From Gemmatimonadaceae bacterium (lineage in GTDB: Bacteria; Gemmatimonadota; Gemmatimonadetes; Gemmatimonadales; Gemmatimonadaceae), in assembly GCA_025928335.1 (NCBI GenBank), contig JAICJQ010000027.1:1-34328 (forward strand): a stretch of DNA of 34,328 bases. Reading direction: 5' to 3'. Of this stretch, positions 24,065 through 31,211 are shown one piece after another (position 1 is the first letter of the stretch; each line of letters begins with the position of its first letter). A program made the position numbers and the translations under genes. A model generated the notes under the pieces. It was not told the DNA's origin, searched no databases, and saw only the letters and a program-made list of their open reading frames with translations.

Positions 24065-26278
24065 TCAAAAACGCAGACGCAGGCCGCTCGTGAAAGAGCG
24101 GTGCAAGCCAAGGATCTCGCCGGCCGCGCTGGTCGTCGCGTTGTCGGCGTAGCGGACGTCGGTCGCGTTGTTGACCGAGCCATAGACCTCGACGCGCTCC
24201 GTCGCGCGGAAGGAGGTGCTCGCGTTCACAACCGTGAAGGCGGGCTGGTAGATCGTCTGATTGACGTCGAGGAACATCGCGTCATTATGGCGCGCTCCGA
24301 CGAATGCGTTCCACTTCGACGTGAGGCGCCACGTGGTGCCCAGGGTCTCGAGATGCTTCGGCACGGCTCCGAGCTGGGCGTCGACCGGATCGCCCGTCGT
24401 CGTCGACGAGTAGTGGCTGTCGGTGTAGGTGTACCCGCCGTCTATTTGAAAGCGTGGCGCTATGCGCCACGCCCCAGTGAGCTCGAGGCCGCGCGCAATG
24501 GCGTTCTGCCCGTTGGTATTGAAGTTCACCGTCGCCGGGCAGTTCGAGAGTGTTGCACCGCAGATCGCGACGACGGCCGCCGGCGCGGCTTGCGCATTCG
24601 GAATCTTGTACGCGGCGATCAGCCCATTGGTGTTGTACTGGAACCAGGTCGCGCCAACGTCGACCGCCTTCGTGCGCCAGTCGGCGCCAATCTCGCCGCC
24701 CTCCAACCGCTCGGGGGCGAGCAGCGCATTGGCGATGGTAATCGACGTCGTCGACGAGAATGAGCGATACAGATTGTTGAGCCCGGGCGCGCGGAACGAC
24801 TTGTACGCGGCGCCGCGCAGCGACAGTCCCTTCCCGACGTCGAAACGCGCCGAGACGCTCGGGTCCAACGACGTCTCATGCGAATCGGCGATCGATCCGC
24901 CGGCCGTCGCGCCCGCCGTGCCGTTCGCATACTTCGTCATCTGCGCCACGCCGCCGCTGTTCGTCCAATAGTCGTAGCGCAGGCTCAACGTCGCCTCGAA
25001 GCGGTCCACGGGGGAGACTTTCGTCTGCGCGAAGAGTCCGCCGAAGCGCTGTGTCCCGCGGCCGAAGTTGGTGCGATTGATCGTCGCGCTCGAGATATTG
25101 GTCGTCGTCGGCCGATTGTACGTCGTGGCCCGATCCTCGCCGCCAACCGTGCGGAAATCGACGCCGAACTCTGCGCTCGCCAGCGGTCCAACGGCGCCGA
25201 TCGACGACAGCACGGCCGACGCGCCGAGCTCGCGATACGGATTGTCGTCGTGCGAGTTCGCGTATTGCACGAGGGGGGACGTGGTCGACGTGGTATTGCA
25301 GCTCGCGGCGGTGGCGAGATAGCACGCCGCGCCGTTCGACTTGTCAAAACTCACGTACTGGCCCCACGCGCGAATGTCGGCGCGCGCGTTGTCACCGAGA
25401 TATTTCGTGAAGCCCGCGGCGGCGTCAGGGCCTTTCTGAAGATTCGCGCCGTAGTGATAGCCGCCCACGTCTTCGTTCGAGCGATGGTAACCGGCCCGAA
25501 GGAATCCGCTGAACGTGCCGGCCGGCGAGTAGTAGAGTGAGACTTGCGCGTTCTGGTTCGTCGCCGACGACGCGGCTTTGCCCGGCACGGTACTGAGGAA
25601 CGCATCTGGCGTGGTCTGATAGCCGTCGGTGCGCAACGCGTCGCCGCTGATCCGCATCGAGAGGCCGTTGGTGAACGTCAGGTTCTTCGAGACCGAGGCA
25701 ACCGTCGTGTTCATCGACTGGTAGCTGACGTCGGCCTGGGCGCTCTCGTCGATCGGCTTGCGCGTCACGATGTTGACCACACCGGCGACCGCGAGATTCC
25801 CCCAGAGGCTCGAGCTTCCGCCCCGCAGCACCTCGACCCGCTCGATCGACGACAGCGGAATCTTGTACCACTGCGTGGTGCTGTAGAACGGATCATGGAC
25901 CGGGATGCCGTCCACCAGCATGAGCACTTTGCTGTTCGTGACGCCGCGCATCTTCGTCTGCTGACCGGTGGGATCGGTCGTGTAGTACGGCGCGCCGGGC
26001 AGGTTCATCCCGGGGATGTCGCGCAACAGCTGGTCGAGGGTTTGCGCAGGCGACTTGAGGATTTCGGCGCGAGACACGACCGTGGCGTGCAAGGAAATAC
26101 GCTCGAGTGTCGTGCTGGCGCGAGTCGCGGACACGACGACGGCGCTCAGGGATCGCATGGTCGTGTCGGTCGGCGGAGTCGCCGATTGCGCCGCGGCGCG
26201 CGATGGCCGGAAGGCGGCTATCGCGACGAGCATGGCCAGCGATCGAAGCAACTGCGGATAGAACGGTTGTGAGGCCAT
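24065..26278 (-). CDS. TonB-dependent outer membrane receptor
   Basis: 737 residues from the ATG at 26278; a TTG at 26296 would add six. The signal peptide ends near SRAAAQSA. A TonB-box-like segment LSAVVVSATR leads to the plug domain with LDQLLRDIPGMNLPG, KVLMLVDGIPV, IPLSSIERVEVLRGGSSSLW and AVAGVVNIVTRKP. The barrel contains YKSFRAPGLNNLYR and LAPERLEGGEIGADWR, typical late-barrel motifs. The C-terminus SFTSGLRLRF ends in Phe, as outer membrane barrels do. It imports a metal complex or other small ligand using TonB energy; no tonB or exbBD is in the window. Upstream lie an 18-bp palindrome and a His/Cys-rich protein gene; downstream, the BNR and TlpA-like genes form one operon with it. 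Confidence 0.93.
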   Translation of the reverse strand: MASQPFYPQLLRSLAMLVAIAAFRPSRAAAQSATPPTDTTMRSLSAVVVSATRASTTLERISLHATVVSRAEILKSPAQTLDQLLRDIPGMNLPGAPYYTTDPTGQQTKMRGVTNSKVLMLVDGIPVHDPFYSTTQWYKIPLSSIERVEVLRGGSSSLWGNLAVAGVVNIVTRKPIDESAQADVSYQSMNTTVASVSKNLTFTNGLSMRISGDALRTDGYQTTPDAFLSTVPGKAASSATNQNAQVSLYYSPAGTFSGFLRAGYHRSNEDVGGYHYGANLQKGPDAAAGFTKYLGDNARADIRAWGQYVSFDKSNGAACYLATAASCNTTSTTSPLVQYANSHDDNPYRELGASAVLSSIGAVGPLASAEFGVDFRTVGGEDRATTYNRPTTTNISSATINRTNFGRGTQRFGGLFAQTKVSPVDRFEATLSLRYDYWTNSGGVAQMTKYANGTAGATAGGSIADSHETSLDPSVSARFDVGKGLSLRGAAYKSFRAPGLNNLYRSFSSTTSITIANALLAPERLEGGEIGADWRTKAVDVGATWFQYNTNGLIAAYKIPNAQAAPAAVVAICGATLSNCPATVNFNTNGQNAIARGLELTGAWRIAPRFQIDGGYTYTDSHYSSTTTGDPVDAQLGAVPKHLETLGTTWRLTSKWNAFVGARHNDAMFLDVNQTIYQPAFTVVNASTSFRATERVEVYGSVNNATDVRYADNATTSAAGEILGLHRSFTSGLRLRF

Positions 26279-26295
26279 TTTGGCGGTTGTGATCA

Positions 26296-26313
26296 ACGCA
26301 CGCGCGCGTGCGT
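26296..26313. promoter_or_regulatory. 18-bp perfect palindrome upstream of the TonB receptor gene
   Basis: ACGCACGCGCGCGTGCGT reads the same on both strands. It ends 18 bases before the receptor ATG at 26278, so it lies in the leader or core promoter. It could be an operator for a dimeric repressor. The flanking 26314-26441 holds no recognisable riboswitch; I checked for cobalamin and TPP motifs by eye and found none. Confidence 0.45.
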
Positions 26314-26441
26314 CTGCGGGTGAAAGTCGGAGTGAGCGAACGGCTCAGCCTCTGCGACCTGTCCCCGATGAATTCACACTGACCGGCGAATGCCGATCGC
26401 GCCTGGCGAGCCTGTGTCTCGCCTCAAGGGAGGGCCGCGCG

Positions 26442-26858
26442 TTAGGCGCGCGGCGGCCCGGTGGTGTACGGCCGGGAGAACGACGGAGCGGGTCGAGCGA
26501 GACGCTCGCCGCTCGGAAGGGTCGACGCAGGGCGATACGCGACAGCAAGCGACGGAAGCTCCGGTGCCGACGTCCTGAGGGCTACCGCGGCGGCACCCGT
26601 GCAGACGCCGATGCAGGTGCACGCGTGGTGATCGTGGGTCGGCGCGCTAGCGGGCACGTGGCTGCCGTGGTTTCCCGCGGCATCGCCGACGACATGATGC
26701 GCATGCGCCGATGCTGGAGTCGTGGCGGCAGCGTGAGCGGCGGCCCCCCCGCCCCCGTGCATTGGGCACGGACGCAAGATGCCCGGCTCCCCGACAACCA
26801 GCGGGAACCAGACGGCGAGACAGGTCGCCAGCGCACGAAACCACGGGGTTCGTCGCAT
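26442..26858 (-). CDS. Exported His/Cys-rich putative metal-binding protein
   Basis: 138 residues from the ATG at 26858. Residues 1-23 form a signal segment (RALATCLAVWFPLVVGEPG). The mature part begins with CPMHGGGG (31-38), then HAHH (52-55), His64, His67, HDHHACTC (75-82) and Cys86, followed by a featureless Ala/Pro/Ser tail. The cluster of His, Cys and one Met implies binding of zinc or copper, as in DUF2946-like or CopL-like proteins found beside copper genes. It is upstream of the TonB receptor on the same strand, 163 bases away, so it may share regulation rather than a transcript. Family assignment is tentative. Confidence 0.75.
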   Translation of the reverse strand: MRRTPWFRALATCLAVWFPLVVGEPGILRPCPMHGGGGAAAHAAATTPASAHAHHVVGDAAGNHGSHVPASAPTHDHHACTCIGVCTGAAAVALRTSAPELPSLAVAYRPASTLPSGERLARPAPSFSRPYTTGPPRA

Positions 26859-26880
26859 GCCTAATGATAATGGTTCTTGG
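26859..26880 (-). promoter_or_regulatory. AT-rich possible metalloregulator site before the His/Cys-rich gene
   Basis: On the minus strand AACCATTATCATTAGGC runs directly into the ATG at 26858; the plus strand reads CTAATGATAATGG. ATGATAAT is a half-site type seen in Fur and Zur boxes, and the tract stands out in this GC-rich DNA. The full palindrome is not present. It could equally be a -10 region of a near-leaderless transcript. Confidence 0.3.
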
Positions 26881-27046
26881 CCGGAAAACGTTCCAGAGCG
26901 CGGTTTTCGGGGCTCGCCGGACCTCTCTTGGAGGGTACCTGTGTTCGCTATTGCCGACCTCCGGTCGAACGGTATTTTGGACTTGGGCGCCGACGCCTCT
27001 CCCGCGAGCCGACCCGCTTTGCCTCCTTCCTCTCCGCGGCGGACCT

Positions 27047-27484
27047 GTGACGCAGACGCCAAATCAAACCAAGACGGTGTTGCTCGTCGAAGACAACGAG
27101 GACAACCGGTTCATTTACGCGACGGCGCTTCGGTACGCCGGCTATGAGGTCATCGAAGCGGTTTCGGGCCGGCAAGGAATCCAGGAGGCTCGCGTGCAGC
27201 GGCCGGATCTGATCCTCATGGACATCTCGATTCCCGACGTCGACGGATGGGAAGCCACGATTGTGCTCAAGGCGGACCCGCTGACTCGCTCCATCCCGAT
27301 CATCGCCGTGACGGCTCACGTCCTCCCCGGCGACGAGCGGCGCTCCATGGAAGCCGGCTGCGACGGCTACTTCGCGAAGCCCGTCACGCCCGCCACGCTC
27401 ATCGCCGAGGTGGACCGTCGGTTTGGCCGAACGAGCATTCCGCAGACCGTGGCGCGGATGGGGTCGCCGGAACTAAGAATCTGA
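27047..27484 (+). CDS. Single-domain response regulator (CheY/DivK type)
   Basis: 145 residues from a GTG at 27047. Upstream in-frame ATGs exist but the sequence before the GTG lacks coding character. The receiver has VLLVEDNEDNRF with Glu15 and Asp16, phospho-acceptor Asp59 in LILMDISIPDVDG, Thr89 and Lys111 in FAKPVTP. This is a complete receiver with no output domain. The nearest matches in style are polar-differentiation or hybrid-linked regulators (DivK-like). No kinase is adjacent; the orphan kinase at 443-2677 is in the window but any pairing would be a guess. Confidence 0.9.
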   Translation: MTQTPNQTKTVLLVEDNEDNRFIYATALRYAGYEVIEAVSGRQGIQEARVQRPDLILMDISIPDVDGWEATIVLKADPLTRSIPIIAVTAHVLPGDERRSMEAGCDGYFAKPVTPATLIAEVDRRFGRTSIPQTVARMGSPELRI

Positions 27485-27561
27485 GGTTTGGGCGGCGGGC
27501 GACGCGAGCCGACAGCAACGTTGCGCCGTTCCAAGACGTCGCGCGTGTCTAGCTTCTTCTC

Positions 27562-28053
27562 ATGCCCATCGTCCCCTTCGACTCGTTGCCGGACTCGTCG
27601 CGAGTCTGGGTTTTTGCAAGCGATACGGAATTGACCGGTGCCGCCGCGGATACGCTGCTTGCGGCCGTCGATCAGTTCTTGTCGCAGTGGAAGGCGCACG
27701 GGGCGCCCTTGCGTTGCGCGCGCGAGTGGCGCGACGATCGGTTTCTGGCGATCGGGGTCGACGTCGAAGCCGAGAACGCGTCGGGCTGTTCGATCGACGG
27801 TCTGTTCCGCACACTGCAGCAGCTCGAGCGGACGATCGGCTCGCGTCTCGTCGGCGGAGGGCGTGTCTTCTATCGCGTCGGTTCGGCGATCCGTGCGGCG
27901 ACGCGCGATGAGTTCATCGAGCGGATACAGCGCGGCGACGTGCGTAGCGAGACACTGGTCTTCGACACGAGCGTGACGGGCGCGAAGGCGTGGCGCACGC
28001 AGTTCGAGCAGCCCGCGAGCTCCGGGTGGACCGCGCCGTACTTCGGGTCATAA
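27562..28053 (+). CDS. Conserved hypothetical protein
   Basis: 163 residues, soluble, no signal. Notable segments are VWVFASDTELTGAAADTL at the start, LSQWKAHGAPLR near 36-47, RFLAIGVDVEAENASGCSID near 60-79, and RDEFIERIQRGDVRSETLVF near 115-134. I recall similar proteins of about this length, often loosely labelled ABC transporter ATPase, in Bacteroidota and Gemmatimonadota, but there is no Walker motif here and that label is unsupported. Cys76 followed by SID is the most conserved-looking point. Its 3' end overlaps the convergent SDR gene by 6 bases. Confidence 0.8.
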   Translation: MPIVPFDSLPDSSRVWVFASDTELTGAAADTLLAAVDQFLSQWKAHGAPLRCAREWRDDRFLAIGVDVEAENASGCSIDGLFRTLQQLERTIGSRLVGGGRVFYRVGSAIRAATRDEFIERIQRGDVRSETLVFDTSVTGAKAWRTQFEQPASSGWTAPYFGS

Positions 28054-28839
28054 GAGCCCTTTAATCCACCCCCCGTCGACGGCGATCGACTGCGCGGTGA
28101 TGTAGCTCGCGCGATCGGAGCAGAGGAAGGCGGCGAGGGCGCCGAATTCACGCGGCTCGCCGAGTCGCCGCATCGGGATCTCGCGCTCGAAGCGGCCGAG
28201 GACGTCCTTGGCGTCGACGCCTTCCTTGCGGGCGTTCACCTCGGCCAGCTGCTCGACGCGTTCGGTCCGAGTGTACCCGGGAAGAATCGTGTTCACGGTG
28301 ATGTCGTCAGCCGCGACTTCGTTTGCTAGGGTTCGGAGGAACCCCGTGACCGCCGCGCGAATGCTGTTCGACAACATCAAGTTCTCGACCGGCTGTTTCG
28401 CGGCGATAGAGTTGACCGCGACGATGCGGCCCCAATGTCGCTCGCGCATCCCGGGAAGCACCGCGCGGGTCAACTCCACGGCGCTGCGCAGCGTAAGGTC
28501 CACGGCGTTCTGCCATGCCTGCCAATCGTGCTTGTCGAACGTGCCCGCTGGCGGACCGCCGGCGTTGATCACGAGAATGTCCACATGACCGAACCGGTCG
28601 AGCGCGGTTCGCGTCACCTGCTCAACGCCATCACTCGTCGCGACGTCAGCGGCGATCGAGACTACGGCAGCGCCGGTCTCTTCGATGATCTCGCGCTTGG
28701 CGCGTTCGAGCGCCTCCTCGCCGCGCGCGCACATCACGAGCGCCGCGCCCTCGGCCGCCAACTCGCGCGCGACGGCGCGGCCGAGTCCTTTGCTCGACGC
28801 CGCGACAAGCGCCACCTTGCCCTGCAGTCCCAGTTCCAC
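28048..28839 (-). CDS. SDR-family oxidoreductase with substituted catalytic residues
   Basis: 263 residues starting at GTG. The Rossmann start is VALVAASSKGLGRAVARELA, an SDR glycine motif. Then come ADVAT near 65, NAGGPPAGTF (replacing NNAG), and the serine strand VAVNSIAAKQPVENLMLSNS. At the usual Y-x3-K position the sequence is S-N-S-I-R, so the Tyr is Ser and the Lys is Arg. The C-terminus TVNTILPGYTRTERV and SYITAQSIAVDGGWI is normal for FabG-like SDRs. A subgroup of FabG-like proteins reads LSN-x2-R here, so this is a family feature rather than a local mutation. It begins 3 bases after the cupin stop. Confidence 0.9.
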   Translation of the reverse strand: MELGLQGKVALVAASSKGLGRAVARELAAEGAALVMCARGEEALERAKREIIEETGAAVVSIAADVATSDGVEQVTRTALDRFGHVDILVINAGGPPAGTFDKHDWQAWQNAVDLTLRSAVELTRAVLPGMRERHWGRIVAVNSIAAKQPVENLMLSNSIRAAVTGFLRTLANEVAADDITVNTILPGYTRTERVEQLAEVNARKEGVDAKDVLGRFEREIPMRRLGEPREFGALAAFLCSDRASYITAQSIAVDGGWIKGLL

Positions 28840-28842
28840 GAT

Positions 28843-29208
28843 CTATTTCCTTAGATAGGAATCCGTCTTGTTCAGCCAGTCCTGGCGCGGCGGATCGAAG
28901 ATGTCCACGTCCAGCGTATCCTCGAGCGCCTCGGCCTTATGCGGCACGCTCGACGGTATGTGCAGCACCTCGCCGGCGCGCACGATCACCTCCTGTGATT
29001 CATCTTCGCCGATCCAGAAACGAAGCGCGCCCTCGAGGATATAGGTGAGCTGCTCGTTCTCGTGATGGTGCTTGGGCACGATACAACCCTTCTTGAGATA
29101 GACGTGCGCGAGCATCATCCGGTCGCCGGTGATCAGCTTGCGATCGAGGAGGGGCGAGACAGTTTCGCGCGGGATCTGGTCCCACGAGTAGAACGTGACG
29201 TTGGGCAT
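28843..29208 (-). CDS. Cupin-domain protein
   Basis: 121 residues, a single cupin barrel. Motif 1 is VPKHHHENEQLTYILEGALR (about 44-63), with three His and a Glu placed for metal binding. Motif 2 is VLHIPSSVPHKAEAL (about 81-95), with the fourth ligand His. The protein has no second domain and no signal. It could be a small isomerase, dioxygenase-like or sensing protein. It is 3 bases upstream of the SDR gene on the same strand, so the two are likely co-transcribed and may act on the same compound. Confidence 0.88.
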   Translation of the reverse strand: MPNVTFYSWDQIPRETVSPLLDRKLITGDRMMLAHVYLKKGCIVPKHHHENEQLTYILEGALRFWIGEDESQEVIVRAGEVLHIPSSVPHKAEALEDTLDVDIFDPPRQDWLNKTDSYLRK

Positions 29209-29247
29209 TTGTCGGTGAGAGAGGGAAGAGAGCGGCTAAAGCCTTCT

Positions 29248-29676
29248 TCAGGAAGACAGATAAGCGGTCGCTGTGATCTGAACGTTTCCGCGAATGGCGC
29301 GCGAAACGGGACACGTCTCGGCGGTTTGAGTCGCGAAACGCTGCAGAGACTCCTGATCCAAATTCGGTACGGCCGCGTGAACCTCGAGCTCCATCTTCGT
29401 GATGGTGTTTGCGTCATTGACCTTCTCGATCGTGCAACGCGCCGTGGTTTCGACGCTCTTCGGAGGCGTGCCGTTCTTCTCGAGGTTTGCGCTCAGCGCC
29501 ATGCTGTAGCATGCCGCTTCCGCGGCGGCGAGGAGCTCTTCGGGATTCGAGCCTTCGCCATTCTCGAATCGCGAGCTGAAGCTGTATTGCCCGCCCAATC
29601 CGGTGGCGCCCTTGAAGCTGCCCTTGCCTCCTCTGAGCCCACCCTCCCATTTCGCGCTCGCCGTGCGTGTCGGCAT
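29248..29676 (-). CDS. OsmC-family peroxiredoxin
   Basis: 142 residues from the ATG at 29676, with GGAG nine bases upstream; the longer open frame is a shadow. The start RTASAKWEGGLRGGKGSFKG is typical of OsmC. The two redox cysteines are Cys56 (EAACYSMAL) and Cys122 (AETCPVSRAI), with NPEELLAAAEA before the first. OsmC proteins reduce organic hydroperoxides using these thiols. The gene is divergent from sufE, with a 66-base shared intergenic region. Confidence 0.93.
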   Translation of the reverse strand: MPTRTASAKWEGGLRGGKGSFKGATGLGGQYSFSSRFENGEGSNPEELLAAAEAACYSMALSANLEKNGTPPKSVETTARCTIEKVNDANTITKMELEVHAAVPNLDQESLQRFATQTAETCPVSRAIRGNVQITATAYLSS

Positions 29677-29707
29677 CTGGTCGTTCTCCGTTGAATCAAG
29701 TGTCGGC

Positions 29708-29736
29708 TTGACGCCGCGAACGGCTCTCACTTGTAT
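29708..29736 (+). promoter_or_regulatory. Possible sigma-70-type promoter for the sufE-like operon
   Basis: TTGACG (29708-29713), 17 bases, then TTGTAT (29731-29736). The -35 matches five of six consensus bases; the -10 is weak (three of six). Transcription would begin close to the ATG at 29743, giving a leaderless or nearly leaderless message, which fits the absence of a Shine-Dalgarno sequence. Confidence 0.3.
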
Positions 29737-29742
29737 CCGTGA

Positions 29743-30198
29743 ATGAGCGACGCGACGCCACCTGGAACGCTCCCACCGACCATCGAGCGAGTGCTCGCCC
29801 GGTTCAGGTCGATGGGGCGCGAGGAAAAGATGCAGGCACTGGTCCACTACTCCAAGAAGCTGGAACCGGTGCCCCAGCGCTTCCTCGAGCTGGACCGCGG
29901 GAATTTCAGTGTTCCCGAGTGCCAAACCCGCGTCGATCTGTTCCCCGAGCATCACGACGGGAAGCTGCATTTCTATGCCGACCTGAACGTTAGGCAATCG
30001 CCGACGATCGCTGCGTTCCTGGCGATTCTCTTCTCGGCGATCAACGAACAACCGCCCGAGACCACGCTCGCCATCCCGTCCGACTTCGTGCACCAGATCA
30101 TGGAAGGGATCGGGCTGTCGGGACGCGAATTCGGGTTGAACGCCATGGTTGCGCGCATAAAGCGCTTCGCCGAGCGGGCGACACAGAACGCCGCATGA
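29743..30198 (+). CDS. SufE-family sulfur acceptor protein
   Basis: 151 residues. The SufE fold is visible: IERVLARFRSMGREEKMQAL, then HYSKKLEPVPQRF, the active Cys60 in VPECQTRVDLFPEH, DLNVRQSPTIAAFLAILFSA and the C-terminal LGLSGREFGLNAMV-like segment (GIGLSGREFGLNAMVARIK). SufE accepts persulfide from a SufS cysteine desulfurase for Fe-S assembly. No sufS or other suf gene is adjacent. Its TGA overlaps the next ATG (ATGA), so it is co-translated with a sugar-type epimerase, an odd operon partner. Confidence 0.9.
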   Translation: MSDATPPGTLPPTIERVLARFRSMGREEKMQALVHYSKKLEPVPQRFLELDRGNFSVPECQTRVDLFPEHHDGKLHFYADLNVRQSPTIAAFLAILFSAINEQPPETTLAIPSDFVHQIMEGIGLSGREFGLNAMVARIKRFAERATQNAA

Positions 30199-31211
30199 AC
30201 GAAGCTGAGCTGGAGGACCTACTGTCGGCGCCGCGCGACGCAACGGTCGCGGCGCTCAGGGCGTGCCCCGGCGACATCGTGATCCTCGGAGCGGGCGGGA
30301 AAATGGGGCCGAGCCTTTCGCGCATGGCGAGGCGCGCGGCCGACGCGGCCGGAGGCGCGATCTGTCGCGTAATCGCCGTATCGCGCTGGTCGTCGGAGGC
30401 GGCGCAGCGGGCGCTCAACGGCGTCGGCGTCGAGACGATTCGCTGCGACCTCCTCGACCGGTCGGCGGTGGACGCGCTTCCCGAGGCGCCGAACGTCATC
30501 TTCATGGCCGGCCAAAAATTCGGCACGACGGGCGCGCCGGCGATGACGTGGGGGATGAACACGCTCGTCCCGGCAATTTGCGCCGAACGGTATGCCGAGT
30601 CGCGGATCGTCGCCTTCTCGACGGGAAATGTGTATCCGCTCACGCCGGTCGAGTCCGGGGGGGCGCGTGAGACTGACTCACCGGGGCCGGTTGGTGAGTA
30701 CGCGGCGTCGTGCCTCGGGCGCGAGCGGATGCTCGAGCTGTTCGCCGAGCGCCGCGGAACGCGCAGCGCGATTGTCCGTCTGAACTACGCGATCGATCTC
30801 CGTTACGGCGTCCTCGTGGACATCGCGACGCGCGTTTTCAACGGCGACGAGATCTCGTTGGCGATGGGACACGTGAACGTGATCTGGCAGGGTGACGCGA
30901 ACCGCGTGGCGATCGAGTGTCTGGCGCACGCGTCGTCGCCGCCATTCGTCGTCAACGTGACGGGAACGACGACGCTCTCGGTTCGTGCGCTCGCGAGCTG
31001 GTTCGGCAATCGCTTCGGCAGGCCGCCTCGATTCGCCGGAACCGAAGGGCGCGACGCGCTCCTCAGCAACGCCTCGCAGATGGCGGCGACCTTCGGAGAG
31101 CCCGAGGTGAATCTGTCGCGCATGCAAGAGTGGGTTGCGGATTGGGTCGAGTGGGGCGGACCGCTGCTCGGCAAGCCTACCAAGTTCGAGGCACGCGATG
31201 GCCGGTTCTGA
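30195..31211 (+). CDS. NAD-dependent epimerase/dehydratase-family protein, Lys replaced by Cys
   Basis: 338 residues. The dinucleotide motif is DIVILGAGGKMGPSLSRMAR (27-46). FMAGQKFGTTG and WGMNTLVPAICAERY match the extended-SDR core. FSTGNVYPLTP is the serine strand. The catalytic region reads GEYAASCLGRERMLELF: Tyr169 is kept, but the Lys four residues on is Cys173. Substrate-domain segments include GDANRVAIECLAHA and VVNVTGTTTLSVRALA. It overlaps the DapA-like gene by 14 bases. The pair probably acts in one sugar or sugar-acid pathway; the substrate cannot be read. Confidence 0.88.
   Translation: MNEAELEDLLSAPRDATVAALRACPGDIVILGAGGKMGPSLSRMARRAADAAGGAICRVIAVSRWSSEAAQRALNGVGVETIRCDLLDRSAVDALPEAPNVIFMAGQKFGTTGAPAMTWGMNTLVPAICAERYAESRIVAFSTGNVYPLTPVESGGARETDSPGPVGEYAASCLGRERMLELFAERRGTRSAIVRLNYAIDLRYGVLVDIATRVFNGDEISLAMGHVNVIWQGDANRVAIECLAHASSPPFVVNVTGTTTLSVRALASWFGNRFGRPPRFAGTEGRDALLSNASQMAATFGEPEVNLSRMQEWVADWVEWGGPLLGKPTKFEARDGRF

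Noticed and set aside
23786-24763. 325-residue open frame on the plus strand
   Set aside because: Antisense to the start of the BNR gene and the end of the TonB receptor gene; Arg-rich shadow.
26279-26441. Possible cobalamin riboswitch upstream of the TonB receptor
   Set aside because: No conserved B12-box or AAGGGAA-type core was found on the minus strand; only a palindrome and small hairpins are seen.
29677-30243. N-terminal extension of OsmC to 331 residues
   Set aside because: The extra part lies antisense to sufE and lacks coding character; the ATG at 29676 with GGAG upstream starts a normal-length OsmC.
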